In this document: piece by piece, positions 8,812-17,973 of the stretch
Position numbering within the stretch: the stretch's first letter is position 1
Layout: each line of letters opens with the position of its first letter
Source of the DNA: JANXLO01 sp038231295
Lineage (GTDB): Bacteria > Armatimonadota > Chthonomonadetes > Chthonomonadales > Chthonomonadaceae
NCBI GenBank assembly: GCA_038231295.1
Contig: JBBRLP010000003.1
Span: forward strand, 41,354 to 105,353
DNA length: 64,000 bases
Reading direction: 5' to 3'
Made by a program: the position numbers and the translations under genes
Notes under the pieces: model-generated
What the model was told of the DNA's origin: nothing
The model's database searches: none
Seen by the model: only the letters and a program-made list of their open reading frames with translations

Positions 8812-10353
8812 ATGAACACATCGCGTTTGCAGAAGAATGCACCGCGTGCCGTGATAATCCCGGTGGCATTCGCACTCGGAGCCGCCACGGTCTTCGGTCT
8901 ACGCGGCAATGCGGGTTCGCAGCAGAAATCACCGCCGGTACAGCCTCCTGCACAGGCCCTGAGTATGCAGACGGCCTTCGAGCAGGTCGCACAGAAACTG
9001 CGTCCGTCCGTCGTATTCATCAAGAGCCGACAGGCGCTCAAACAGGCTTCCTTCGGCAATCTGGAGCAGGATGACAATCAGAGCGGCGGAACTCCGTTCC
9101 GCTTCTTCCGCCAGCAGCCCGGTGGGCAGGGTGCACCGGATGCCCGGCAGTTCCGAATGCAGCCTCCCCTGTATGCGCCTCACGCGGAGGCCAGCGGCTC
9201 GGGCGTCATCATTCGCACGGATGGCTATATCCTGACCAACGACCATGTGGTGGCCGGAGCCGACAAGGTGACCGTCAAGCTGCAGGACGGACGCGAGTTC
9301 GTCGGCAAGGTGATGCGGGATTTCCGCAGTGACCTCGCGCTCATCAAGATTGACGCCAACAATCTGCCTGCCGCCGATCTCGCCGACTCCGACAAAGTCA
9401 ACGTCGGGCAGTGGGCCATCGCCTTCGGCGCTCCCTTCGGCCTGAGCGATACCATGACCGTCGGCGTGGTCTCTTCGCTGAAACGGCAGGAGGCCATCGG
9501 TTCCGGCAGTGACGAGCGCTACTACTCCAGCCTCATCCAGACGGATGCCAGCATCAACCCCGGCAACTCCGGCGGGCCGCTGGTGGATGTTTACGGGCGC
9601 GTCGTAGGTATCAACGTAGCCATCGAGTCGCCGAGTGGCACCAGTGCGGGGATCGGCTTCGCCATCCCGTCGAATACGGCCCGCTACATTGCCGACTCGC
9701 TGATGACCAAAGGGCAGGTCGTGCGCGGCTATCTCGGTCTCTCCCCGGCCCCACTTACCTACAACTCTCAGCAGCGCTACGGCGTGAAAGAGGGCGCGGT
9801 CGTGACGAGTGTCATGGACGGAACTCCCGCAGCGCGAGCCGGTTTCCAGGTCGAGGATGTCATCACCCGGTTCGATAGCAAGGCCATTACCGACGATGCC
9901 GCCTTCCGTGATCTGGTCGCCCGCACACAGCCCGGCGCGTCTGTCCCGGTCGTGGTGAAGCGAGGCGACAGCGAGCAGACCCTGCACGTCACCGTCGGAA
10001 CGGCTCCCGATCAGCCCGTCGCGAAGAACACTGTCCCGGCGCCTGCCACGCCGCATGGCAAACTCGGTGTGCAGATTCTCGACGGAGCCAGTCTGGACGC
10101 GGCGACTCGCCAGCAGCTCAACCTGAAAGAGGACATCAAGAGCGGCGCGGTCATCGTCAATGTGATGCCCGGCAGCCCGGCTGCCGAAGCGGGCATCCAG
10201 CCCGGCGACGTGGTCACACGACTGAACGGCAAGACGGTCTCGAATGGAGCGCAGCTCAAAGAGATTGCAGGCAGTCTGAACTCCGGTTCCAACGTCACTG
10301 CCGTCATTCGGCGCGGGACACAGAACGTTCTGGTTCAGATCGCCGTCGAGTAG
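8812..10353 (+). CDS. HtrA/DegP-type periplasmic serine protease
   Basis: A 513-residue protease and chaperone of the S1C family acting outside the cytoplasmic membrane. Residues 12-30 form a signal or anchor helix, followed by a Gln/Gly/Pro-rich segment. The trypsin-like domain carries the triad His145 (TNDHVV), Asp174 (SDLALIKID) and Ser253 (NPGNSGGPL). Two PDZ domains follow, about 300-390 and 420-510, each with its GAVV-V binding loop. The length and 2-PDZ plan match DegP/DegQ. A 65-residue gene follows 63 bases downstream. The two inverted repeats upstream may regulate it. Confidence 0.94.
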   Translation: MNTSRLQKNAPRAVIIPVAFALGAATVFGLRGNAGSQQKSPPVQPPAQALSMQTAFEQVAQKLRPSVVFIKSRQALKQASFGNLEQDDNQSGGTPFRFFRQQPGGQGAPDARQFRMQPPLYAPHAEASGSGVIIRTDGYILTNDHVVAGADKVTVKLQDGREFVGKVMRDFRSDLALIKIDANNLPAADLADSDKVNVGQWAIAFGAPFGLSDTMTVGVVSSLKRQEAIGSGSDERYYSSLIQTDASINPGNSGGPLVDVYGRVVGINVAIESPSGTSAGIGFAIPSNTARYIADSLMTKGQVVRGYLGLSPAPLTYNSQQRYGVKEGAVVTSVMDGTPAARAGFQVEDVITRFDSKAITDDAAFRDLVARTQPGASVPVVVKRGDSEQTLHVTVGTAPDQPVAKNTVPAPATPHGKLGVQILDGASLDAATRQQLNLKEDIKSGAVIVNVMPGSPAAEAGIQPGDVVTRLNGKTVSNGAQLKEIAGSLNSGSNVTAVIRRGTQNVLVQIAVE

Positions 10354-10416
10354 TTCCTGTGGGGAGAGGCGAAATAAGGCCGTCTCTCCCCCGACAACTG
10401 AAGAAAGAGTAATCCA

Positions 10417-10614
10417 ATGAACGCCATAGAGTCCGGACAAACCGACGAGAAATCGCCGGGACTGCCGGAATCGGTGCAGTATCTCTCCGACGAACAGTTT
10501 GTGCAGTGGTGCCAGCAGCACAAACTGCAAGTCTGTTCGGAGGTGAGATCCTTCTCCGAGGAAGAGCGTACCGCGATTTTTCGCTACGCGCTCCGCAAGC
10601 ATCTCGTCAACTGA
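10417..10614 (+). CDS. Small hypothetical protein, 65 residues
   Basis: A short acidic and helical protein with no signal or membrane segment. AAGAAAGAG lies about 7 bases before the ATG, giving a fair ribosome site. Codon use resembles the neighbours. Between the protease and this gene a weak gggagag/ctctccc hairpin occurs, and a good terminator follows the stop, so it is probably the last gene of the protease transcript. Not recognised; it has two cysteines (WCQQHKLQVC) six residues apart. Confidence 0.55.
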   Translation: MNAIESGQTDEKSPGLPESVQYLSDEQFVQWCQQHKLQVCSEVRSFSEEERTAIFRYALRKHLVN

Positions 10615-10635
10615 CCGCAAGTTTGAGGGTAATCG

Positions 10636-10669
10636 AGGCAAGGTGTCCGCAGGGATGCCTTGCCTTTTT
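10636..10669 (+). terminator. Terminator
   Basis: Stem aggcaagg (10636-10643) with ccttgcct (10658-10665), a 14-base loop, and a run of T at 10665-10669. Confidence 0.8.
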
Positions 10670-10783
10670 GCGGGTATACTTCCTCATATCGCCGTACTGT
10701 CCGCACTCCCATCAGAAACCTCATTCTGTTTTGAAGCATTCGCGCTGCCTGTAGAACCATTTCCCTCAGCGAGGAGGTCTCGT

Positions 10784-11950
10784 ATGCCCGCTTTTCGTCG
10801 TTCCCTGCTGTCCGCCTTCACCCGTCAACTGTGCGCGGTCGTCCTGACGCTATCGCTTTTCCCGGTCGTCTCCTTCGCGCAGGCGTCCAGCACAAAACCC
10901 CTCGCACTCGCGGGAACGCCGCAGGTGGTCAAGGTCGAGAATGCAGGGCTGCTCTTCACGGATAACTCCGCAGGCGTGACCGGAACGGACGCGGGCTACT
11001 CCATCCCTCTCGCGCAGGAATCGCTCTGGCTGTTCGGGGATGTCTTTTTGCAGGACCCATCGTCACCCTCAGCGGCGTCTCGTGGCGCGGTCAGCAACTG
11101 CGCCCTGCTCGCAAAGGCAGGAACGGGTGTCGCTCCCTTGCACAGCTACACTTTCCTCACCGACCCGGCGTCCGGCGTTGCCCGGCAGGTGCTGCCTCTC
11201 CTACCCGGTGAGAGCAAAGACCTGCGATTCTGGCCCTTTGGCGGCTGGTATAGTCCGGCGGAGAAGCGTGTCTATCTCTACTATGGACAGGTACGGGTGA
11301 CAGGAGGCGGGCCGTTCGATTTTCGGATCGAGGGACATGGACTGGCGTCAGCCGATGCGACCGTTCCCTCCAAAATACAGTTCACGCGGCTTCCCGCGCA
11401 GACAAAGGAGCCGCTCTGGTGGAATGATGGCAAGGAATCAACGCTGTTCGGAAGCGCCGTCATCGCCAACGCCTCCGGTGACACTCTCTACATCGTCGGG
11501 GTGCAGGAGCGAGGCGGGCGCAAGTATAGCAAACTCGCCCGAGTCCCGAAAGCGCAGATTGCCGACAGCGCCGCCTACACCTATTTCGCCGGAACCCCTT
11601 CTTCCCCACGCTGGAGCAGACAGCCCTCCGAAGCCGCCGATGTCGAGGGCCTGACCGATTTCCCCAACGAACTCTCGGTCGCCTACAACGCCTATCTGGG
11701 CGGCTATCTCGCGTTCCATTCCATCGGCGTCTCCGACCGGGCGCGGCTGTGTCTGGCCCCGACTCCCTGGGGGCCCTACCGACAGATCGGCGAGATTGCC
11801 ACGCCCCATCGCGCCTTTGCAAAAGCCTTCTGTTATGCGGGCAAAGAGCATCCTGAACTGGCCGAGGAACACGGGCGAATCCTGTATATTACCTACGTAG
11901 ACAGCGACCGCTACTGGCTGCATCTGCTGAAAATCACTCTTCACAGGTAA
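10784..11950 (+). CDS. Secreted DUF4185-type beta-propeller protein
   Basis: An open frame begins at 10643, but AGGAGG at 10772-10777 selects the ATG at 10784, giving 388 residues with a signal peptide (hydrophobic 17-33, cut near SFAQA). The rest shows propeller-like blades (LWLFGDVFLQDP, LRFWPFGGWYSP, VYLYYGQV, FPNELSVAYNAYLGGYLAFH, GRILYITYVDS) as in DUF4185 proteins, which resemble five-bladed glycoside-processing folds. The substrate is unknown; an extracellular sugar-related role is inference. It is bounded by terminators on both sides, hence monocistronic. Confidence 0.75.
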   Translation: MPAFRRSLLSAFTRQLCAVVLTLSLFPVVSFAQASSTKPLALAGTPQVVKVENAGLLFTDNSAGVTGTDAGYSIPLAQESLWLFGDVFLQDPSSPSAASRGAVSNCALLAKAGTGVAPLHSYTFLTDPASGVARQVLPLLPGESKDLRFWPFGGWYSPAEKRVYLYYGQVRVTGGGPFDFRIEGHGLASADATVPSKIQFTRLPAQTKEPLWWNDGKESTLFGSAVIANASGDTLYIVGVQERGGRKYSKLARVPKAQIADSAAYTYFAGTPSSPRWSRQPSEAADVEGLTDFPNELSVAYNAYLGGYLAFHSIGVSDRARLCLAPTPWGPYRQIGEIATPHRAFAKAFCYAGKEHPELAEEHGRILYITYVDSDRYWLHLLKITLHR

Positions 11951-11968
11951 TCCCCTTCCACCGACAAA

Positions 11969-12003
11969 AGCCCCCTCTCCCGGCTTTTTCAGGAGAGAGG
12001 GCT
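11969..12003. terminator. Terminator between convergent genes
   Basis: Stem agccccctctcc (11969-11980) with ggagagagggct (11992-12003), one mismatch, between the DUF4185 gene (plus) and the WD40 gene (minus). It may serve either direction, though the flanking T tracts are weak. Confidence 0.6.
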
Positions 12004-12023
12004 GGAGGGCGTTTGCCCCTTGA

Positions 12024-14144
12024 TTAGATACCGCCGTAGGTAAATGCGGAGATCGTATCGTCGGTGGTGGTGACGAGGATCTGGTCGAGGGCCTCATTGA
12101 GCGAGAAGGTGTCTACGCTCGTTCCAAGGTCAGCAGTGTAGTTCACGACGATGGCGTTGTCCGAGGTGCGGCGGACAGTCAGGCTTCCACTTGCGCTCCC
12201 GGTATTTGCCACCCGGTTGTAGCCACCAGTAATCAACTTGGTGCCATCGGCGGAGTAGCGGATGAAGTTGATATAGTCGGTCGTTGCAATGGTCACGGTC
12301 ACCTTGCAGGTAGCGGCGTTGAAGAGGCGAATGGCTCCGAACGCACTGTCGTCGTTGCGATTATCGGTAGCGTAGCTGACTGCGAGCGTCTTGCTGTCCG
12401 GCGAGAACGAGACCCCGGTAGCGGCCAGTATCTGATTCGGGGCGGGAGCGCTAATATCGGAAGCGCCGAGCAGTTTCCCGTCCGAGAGCCGATAAATCTG
12501 GACGAAACCGTGATCGAAGGACTGCTGCGGGGTCACGACCTGCGTATGGCCGCAGAAGGCTACCCTGGTGCCATCCGGGGAGACGGCCATCTCGTAGTAG
12601 TATTTGACGGTGGTGTTGATCTGGCCGAGTTTGCGGAAGGTGCCAGGCTCCCACTGCTCGACAACCTGCACATGATTCCCGGTCTGCGGGTCGTCGTAGC
12701 CTCGCGTTGTTACCAGGACATTCTTCCCGGCGGCGAGCAGGATCGTGCTGTATTCGACCGTAGAAATCTGTTTGGCCGGACTGCCGTTCATGTTGTAGAC
12801 GAAGAGGCCGTTCGACTGAGCGCAGACAAGCTGAGTGCAGTCTTTGGTAAAGACATAGGAGTCGACATACTGGCCGACAGGTATGGGAATCGTCTGGGTG
12901 ACGGCTCCGGTGACCGCGTTCGCGATCTGTAGTTTGGCATCGCCATCCGTGTAGGCGATAGCGTTGCCGTCGCCGGAGTTCACCACCCCGTAGACCGAGT
13001 TGCCCCGCTGTGTATAGTGAACGCTCACGGCGGCGGTAGTGGTCGAAATCTGATCCACTTCGCCCAGTTCGCTCTCAAAGATCGCACTGGCCCCGTTGTT
13101 CAGCGGGACGATGGTCGTCACGGCGGAGCGATCCGTCAGTTTTTTCGACAGAATTCGCTGCCCCGTCGCTGCTTTCCAGTTCTCCATAGCCCCGTAGAAC
13201 GCCTGATTCGGGGCCGGGAAGAGGCCGCCGCTCAGGATCGTCGCGCCATCCGGCGTATAGGCGAAAGAGCGCACTGCATTGCTTGCGCCATAGAGGGAGC
13301 TTTTCAGTGTCTTCCCGGTAATGTCCCAGAGTTCGATCTGAGCCTTCGACGTGGATGTTGGAGTCTGCTTGCCGGAGCCGCCGAGCGCAATCGTCGTGCC
13401 GTCCGGGGAGAGGCGAAGCGCCTGGAGATAGTCCAGTTTGGTCTTGATGCTGTTTTTGAGCGTCGCGGTTGTCGGATCCCACATCTCCGCCGTCGGGGTA
13501 ACCTGTGTACCGTGCGGGATAATCGTGTTATTATTGCCCGCCGCGATAAGGGTCTTACCGTCTTTCATATAGGTCATCTCACAGACATCGCTGATAGCCG
13601 GGATAAACTTGTGCAGCGAGACGCCATCGGAGACCCGGAAGGTCTCAATCGTGGCATGATCCACATGGTCGGAAGAGGAGAACTGCGCGGTCGCCAGTGC
13701 AAACGCTTTGCTGTCGGGGGAGAAGGCAATGGCAGTTGAATTCCAATCGGTGGAGGTAACGGTCTGGATGTGATGGAAATCGCCCGCACTCCAGACATCC
13801 GCTTCCGCCTGAAACGCGCCGTAGTTCGTGAGGGCCGTCGCCCCACCCACCGCGATCATCTTCCCATCCGGGGAGAAGGTGACGCATTGAAGCGAGTTGC
13901 CGCTTCCGACGAGCGTTCGTACCAGTCTGCCGCTCGCTACATCCCAAACTTTCAGCGTATTGTCCTGGGAGGCCGTGACCAGAATTGTGCCGTCGGGGGA
14001 AGTCGCCGCACAACAGTAGTGCGAAAGGAACGCGAAGTCTCCGCCGCTGCGCCAGGTGTAGGACGGGGATGTCTGCGCCTGTGCGAGGTTCATCGAGAGC
14101 AGCATAGCTCCCAGGCCAATCAGTGTTGTTTTCGTTGTCTGCAT
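12024..14144 (-). CDS. Secreted WD40 beta-propeller protein
   Basis: A 706-residue protein with a signal peptide (MQTTKTTLIGLGAMLLS, cut near AQAQ). An AAAGGAGA site seven bases upstream fixes the start at 14144 rather than the longer open frame. It has at least ten WD40 repeats with the typical VTFSPDGKMIAVGG, IAFSPDSKAFALAT and VSFSPDSKTLAVSY cores, probably two seven-bladed propellers. Such proteins scaffold partners; no enzyme motif is seen. It is divergent from the cyclase-TIR-AAA gene across a gap with overlapping palindromes. WD40 proteins often accompany STAND/AAA signalling proteins, so a functional link is possible but unproven. Confidence 0.85.
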   Translation of the reverse strand: MQTTKTTLIGLGAMLLSMNLAQAQTSPSYTWRSGGDFAFLSHYCCAATSPDGTILVTASQDNTLKVWDVASGRLVRTLVGSGNSLQCVTFSPDGKMIAVGGATALTNYGAFQAEADVWSAGDFHHIQTVTSTDWNSTAIAFSPDSKAFALATAQFSSSDHVDHATIETFRVSDGVSLHKFIPAISDVCEMTYMKDGKTLIAAGNNNTIIPHGTQVTPTAEMWDPTTATLKNSIKTKLDYLQALRLSPDGTTIALGGSGKQTPTSTSKAQIELWDITGKTLKSSLYGASNAVRSFAYTPDGATILSGGLFPAPNQAFYGAMENWKAATGQRILSKKLTDRSAVTTIVPLNNGASAIFESELGEVDQISTTTAAVSVHYTQRGNSVYGVVNSGDGNAIAYTDGDAKLQIANAVTGAVTQTIPIPVGQYVDSYVFTKDCTQLVCAQSNGLFVYNMNGSPAKQISTVEYSTILLAAGKNVLVTTRGYDDPQTGNHVQVVEQWEPGTFRKLGQINTTVKYYYEMAVSPDGTRVAFCGHTQVVTPQQSFDHGFVQIYRLSDGKLLGASDISAPAPNQILAATGVSFSPDSKTLAVSYATDNRNDDSAFGAIRLFNAATCKVTVTIATTDYINFIRYSADGTKLITGGYNRVANTGSASGSLTVRRTSDNAIVVNYTADLGTSVDTFSLNEALDQILVTTTDDTISAFTYGGI

Positions 14145-14267
14145 GGTCGTATCTCCTTTGATTTTAACTCGTGGTGTGTTTGTCAGGCTAGGTCTGTACA
14201 CGTTCCACTTTCGTGTCGTGTGTATGAATAGAGTGTGCCATCCTTCTGCGCTGCACACCGCGAGGCG

Positions 14268-14296
14268 CATCACAGAAATACGTGATGTGAATCACA
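14268..14296. promoter_or_regulatory. Overlapping palindromes between divergent genes
   Basis: The 14145-14447 gap carries catcac (14268-14273) with gtgatg (14282-14287), and TGTGA-A-TCACA (14286-14296). These form a cluster of GTGAT/ATCAC half-sites resembling CRP/FNR-type half-sites but with non-standard spacing. A shared operator for the WD40 and cyclase genes is plausible. No confident -35/-10 pair was found. Confidence 0.35.
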
Positions 14297-14447
14297 CGGC
14301 TGTCTGTTCGTGAATTGCGGGGTCATCAGGGACCTGGGAGCGCGATTTCCCTGCACCCGAATGCCTTCACGCAGGAAAACGGACGGCAATGTGCGAACTC
14401 TGAGGCTGTACGCTGTTCAAATCTTTCTGGGCCGCCGCAGAGGAACA

Positions 14448-16487
14448 ATGTCCGATACAAGAAAATTGCCGGAGATGGAGACCGCCCATATCCTCTACAT
14501 GGATATCGTCGGCTATTCGCTGCTGCGAATGCCGGAGCAGGTGCGGGCGCTGGAAGATCTGACGGCAATCCTGCGTGAGAGCGCGGAGTTTCGTCGGGCG
14601 GACGTGTGCGGCGAACTGATGCGGATACAGATCGGTGACGGCCTTGTCCTCGTGTTTCAGGACGACCCCGCTGCCCCCCTGCGCTGCGCTCTGGAGATCG
14701 CCCGTCGCCTCGTGAGTCACCCACATATCCGGCTGCGGATGGGCATCAACAGCGGCCCCGTCTATCGTATTCACGACATCAACACCAACAAAAACGTCTT
14801 CGGCGAGGGCATCAACAAGGCCGAACGGGTGATGGATGTGGGCGACGCCGGGCATATCCTCCTCTCCTACGACAGCGCGAAACGGCTGGAAGGGAACGGC
14901 GACTGGTCGGCCTTTGTTCAAGACCTGGGGGAGTGCGAAGTCAAGCACGGCATCCGCCTGCGGATTTTCAATCTCTTCAAAGACGGGCTGGGCAATCCCC
15001 TCTCCCCGGAGCGGCTCGCCAGTGTGCGGGTTGCCCTGCTCTATCGGCGCAACGCCCATCCCGATCAAGAACTGCTCTCCATGCTCGAATCGCAACTGCT
15101 CACCAGTGGGTATCGCGTCTTCATTGACCGGCATCTGACCATCGGGCTGGAGTGGGCAAGAGAGATCGAGCGGCAGGTACGGAACGCAGACGCCGTCATT
15201 CCCCTGCTCTCCGAGTCTTCGATGCAGAGCGAAATGCTGGCCGAAGAGATTAAGATGGCCTATAATACGGCGCAGCAGCATGGCAGGCCGCGCATCCTCC
15301 CCGTCCGCGTCGGCTATACCGGCCCCCTGAGCGACGAGATCGCCGGGATGCTGGAGCGTGTCCACTACGCGCTGTGGAAGGGGCCGGAGGACGACGAGCA
15401 ACTGCTTTCGGAACTGTTTCGCGCTCTGCAAAACCTTCATGCCCCGGAGGAGCGTCTGGCCCCGCCCCCGATAGAACCTATTGGCGGCGCGGTCCCGCTG
15501 GACTCGAAATTCTGGATACTGCGGAAAACCGAAAGCGAGTTTCGGGAGGCCGTGCGCCGCTGCGACAGCATCATCCTGCTCAAGGGAGCGCGGCAGATGG
15601 GCAAGACCTCGCTGCTGGCACGCGGATTGCAGCAGGCAAAGGCGGAGGGAACCCGCTGTGTCCGCACGGATTTCCAGAAACTGAACGCGACGGACTTCGA
15701 ATCCCCGGATACGCTGTTTATGGCGCTTGGGGAGATGATCGCCGATCAGCTCGATCTGGAAACCAGTCTGGAGGAGGTCTGGAAGCCGACTCGCGGCGCG
15801 AACGCAAATTTCGAGCGGTTTCTGCGCCGCGAAGTCCTTGCGAAACTCGACACGCCGCTACTCTGGGCGCTGGATGAAGTGGATCGGCTGTTCACCTGTA
15901 CGTTCGCCAGTGAGATTTTCGGACTGTTTCGCTCCTGGCACAACGAACGTTCGCTCGAACCCGATGGCCCCTGGGCGAAACTCACGCTTGCTATCGCCTA
16001 CGCCACCGAGGCGCACCTATTTATTACCGACCTGAATCAGTCTCCCTTCAATGTGGGGACGCGCCTCACCCTCGAAGATTTCACGCCGGAACAGGTGGGC
16101 GATCTGAATCACCGCTATGGCAGTCCACTGCGCGACGCAGATGAGCAGCAGCGGTTCTATAGACTTCTCGGCGGTCAACCCTATCTGACACAGCGCGGGC
16201 TGAGCGAAATGGCGCTGCACCGCCTCTCCTTTCCGGCATTTCAGGCGCAGGCCGAGGAGGACGAAGGGCTGTTCAGCGACCATCTGCGCCGTTTTCTGAT
16301 CCTGCTAGTGCGCGATCCCGACCTCTGCGATGTGACACGCGGGCTGCTTCAGGGACTGCCCTGCCCGACCGCCGAAAGCTTCTACCGGCTTCGCAGCGCA
16401 GGGATTCTCACCGGCAGTTCGGCCTCCGATGCCAGGATACGCTGTGACCTGTATCAGACCTACTTCTCCCGGCATCTGCTGACGTAA
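14448..16487 (+). CDS. Class III nucleotidyl cyclase-TIR-AAA fusion protein
   Basis: A 679-residue signalling protein from ATG 14448 (AGAGGA just upstream; an open frame reaches back to 14310 but adds no domain). Residues 10-175 form a class III cyclase: metal Asp19 (MDIVGYS) and Asp64 (IGDG), and transition-state Asn123 and Arg127 (INKAERV), all present. The purine-choosing Lys and Asp positions read Ile60 and Asn116. Residues about 193-320 form a TIR domain with Glu267 at the usual NADase position. Residues about 345-670 form an AAA-like STAND-type ATPase with Walker A GARQMGKTS (380-388) and LLWALDEVDRLF as Walker B. Cyclic nucleotide output and TIR action in one chain recall Pycsar-type defence; the role here is inferred. 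Confidence 0.82.
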   Translation: MSDTRKLPEMETAHILYMDIVGYSLLRMPEQVRALEDLTAILRESAEFRRADVCGELMRIQIGDGLVLVFQDDPAAPLRCALEIARRLVSHPHIRLRMGINSGPVYRIHDINTNKNVFGEGINKAERVMDVGDAGHILLSYDSAKRLEGNGDWSAFVQDLGECEVKHGIRLRIFNLFKDGLGNPLSPERLASVRVALLYRRNAHPDQELLSMLESQLLTSGYRVFIDRHLTIGLEWAREIERQVRNADAVIPLLSESSMQSEMLAEEIKMAYNTAQQHGRPRILPVRVGYTGPLSDEIAGMLERVHYALWKGPEDDEQLLSELFRALQNLHAPEERLAPPPIEPIGGAVPLDSKFWILRKTESEFREAVRRCDSIILLKGARQMGKTSLLARGLQQAKAEGTRCVRTDFQKLNATDFESPDTLFMALGEMIADQLDLETSLEEVWKPTRGANANFERFLRREVLAKLDTPLLWALDEVDRLFTCTFASEIFGLFRSWHNERSLEPDGPWAKLTLAIAYATEAHLFITDLNQSPFNVGTRLTLEDFTPEQVGDLNHRYGSPLRDADEQQRFYRLLGGQPYLTQRGLSEMALHRLSFPAFQAQAEEDEGLFSDHLRRFLILLVRDPDLCDVTRGLLQGLPCPTAESFYRLRSAGILTGSSASDARIRCDLYQTYFSRHLLT

Positions 16488-16505
16488 ACGAGAGAGGACA
16501 GAAAA

Positions 16506-16967
16506 ATGCGGGCGGTGATACAGCGGGTTTTGGAGGCAGGAGTCGTCGTTGTTGGGGGCGAAAATAGGCGTGAGGTGGGAGCGATTGGTGCGGGATTTCT
16601 GGCGATGCTCGGAGTGCATACCGACGACACTACCGCCGATTCCACCGCGCTTGCAGACAAAATCGCGGGTCTGCGCGTATTTGAGGACGAGGAGGGGAAA
16701 ATGAACCGTTCTCTGCTCGAAACAGGCGGCAGCGTTCTGGTCGTCTCGAATTTCACGCTCTATGGCGACTGCCGCAAAGGACGACGGCCAAGTTTCACCG
16801 AAGCCGCGTCCGGTCAGGCCGCAGAATCTCTCTATCTGGCATTCACCGCGAATCTTGCCAGCAGGGGAGTGACCGTGCAGACCGGGGTTTTCGGGGCAAA
16901 GATGGAGGTTCGCCTGATCAACGACGGCCCCATCACGCTGCTTCTGGACAGCCGCAAACTGTTTTGA
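16506..16967 (+). CDS. dtd: D-aminoacyl-tRNA deacylase
   Basis: A homodimeric proofreading enzyme that removes D-amino acids (and glycine from tRNA-Ala) from charged tRNA. At 153 residues it matches the family length. It begins MRAVIQRV, with the catalytic SNFTLYGDCRKGRRPSF (family S-Q-F-T-L-Y, here Asn replacing Gln) and the cross-subunit NDGPITLLLDSR in place of the usual G-P-V-T. It starts 18 bases after the cyclase-TIR-AAA gene, so it may share that transcript, although the roles look unrelated. The next 270 bases hold a family A repeat. Confidence 0.95.
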   Translation: MRAVIQRVLEAGVVVVGGENRREVGAIGAGFLAMLGVHTDDTTADSTALADKIAGLRVFEDEEGKMNRSLLETGGSVLVVSNFTLYGDCRKGRRPSFTEAASGQAAESLYLAFTANLASRGVTVQTGVFGAKMEVRLINDGPITLLLDSRKLF

Positions 16968-16982
16968 GATGGGCAAGGGGTC

Positions 16983-17150
16983 AGCAAAGGGTTGACACCC
17001 CTCGCTACGCGGCTTCGCCGGAGCGTCCTTCGGACGAAACCCAACGCGACAAGGTTTGTTGAGCGCGATGAGTGGCCCTCACGCCATAGACGTTTCCGAA
17101 GGAAACTGGGCCGAAGGTCACCTAGCGGGGACTTCAGTCCGTCGCGCTCC
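16983..17150 (+). repeat. Dispersed intergenic repeat, family A copy 2
   Basis: It fills most of the gap after dtd. It shares with copy 1, in the same order, ctacgcggcttcgccgga, gtccttcgga, gtttccgaaggaaac, gggccgaaggtca and gtccgtcgcgctcc, with substitutions and small length changes in between. Confidence 0.88.
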
Positions 17151-17239
17151 TGGAATAGGCTAGATGCTTGTTCGCCTGCGTAAGGCGAGGTAATAATACA
17201 AACTTCTCCCCGCTTCGGCGGGTTCTATGAGGTAAGACG

Positions 17240-17968
17240 TTGAACCAAAGAGAATCACAAGACCCTCCTGCCCCATCCGATGCACCCTCTGCACCGCGCT
17301 CTACGCGCACACGCCGCGCCGCCACAGGCAGCACACAGTCTGCCGCGCTTACCCGCGCCCGCAGTTCCGGCCCGAATCCGAAGAGTGCGGCCAGTCATTT
17401 TACACGCGGCGAAACGCACCGGCGCATGGGCCGCTACCATGCCGCCATTCTGGAGTACCGCAAAGCGGTCGAACTAGCCCCCGATATCCCCTACTACCGA
17501 TACAAGCTCGGAGACTGCTACGCGGCAGCAGGACTTGGCGGGAACGCAGTCAAGGAACTGCAATCTGCCCGCGACCTCGTTCCCTCGGATGGCTTCTATA
17601 ACTTCTGGCTCGGCGACATCTATGCGCGGATGGGGCGTACTCAGGAGGCCATTGTCGCCATGCAGCAGGCGACGCTCTACGCCCCGGATGACGCCTATTT
17701 CAATATCCGCCTCGGCATGGTCTATGTTCAGTCCTGTGCGCTGCATGAGGCGGCGGACGCCTTTCGCCGCGCCATCGCGCTGGAACCGGAAAACGCCTCG
17801 TATCACTGTCTGCTCGGCGACACCTATGTTCAGCTTGGCTATGAGCGGGAGGCCCTGATGCACTTCCGCATGGCAGGTCGCCTCGATCCCTACGACGCCG
17901 CCTATGTCGAACGCGCCCGCCGACTGGTCGCGCTCGAGCCTGTCCGCCCCGGCGAGGAGACAGAGTAA
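17240..17968 (+). CDS. TPR-repeat protein (TTG start)
   Basis: A 242-residue cytoplasmic protein. No ATG fits; TTG at 17240 follows GAGGTAAG at 17229-17236, a good ribosome site. Residues 1-52 are Pro/Ser/Arg/Ala-rich and likely disordered. Residues about 53-230 carry five tetratricopeptide repeats (RGETHRRMGRYHAAILEYRK; YKLGDCYAAAGLGGNAVKEL; FWLGDIYARMGRTQEAIVAM; and so on). It ends 5 bases before an NTF2-like gene, so the two are coupled. A similar TPR/NTF2-like pairing occurs at 3529-4530. The function is protein binding, partner unknown. Confidence 0.8.
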   Translation: MNQRESQDPPAPSDAPSAPRSTRTRRAATGSTQSAALTRARSSGPNPKSAASHFTRGETHRRMGRYHAAILEYRKAVELAPDIPYYRYKLGDCYAAAGLGGNAVKELQSARDLVPSDGFYNFWLGDIYARMGRTQEAIVAMQQATLYAPDDAYFNIRLGMVYVQSCALHEAADAFRRAIALEPENASYHCLLGDTYVQLGYEREALMHFRMAGRLDPYDAAYVERARRLVALEPVRPGEETE

Positions 17969-17973
17969 CCCCC

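Noticed and set aside
8929..10641. 570-codon minus-strand frame opposite the HtrA gene.
   Set aside because: The HtrA protein on the plus strand is certain and the antisense frame has no family features.
14448..16487. Calling the cyclase-TIR-AAA gene a confirmed Pycsar defence system.
   Set aside because: The effector and cyclase are fused, product identity is unknown, and no other defence genes flank it, so it is reported only as a candidate.
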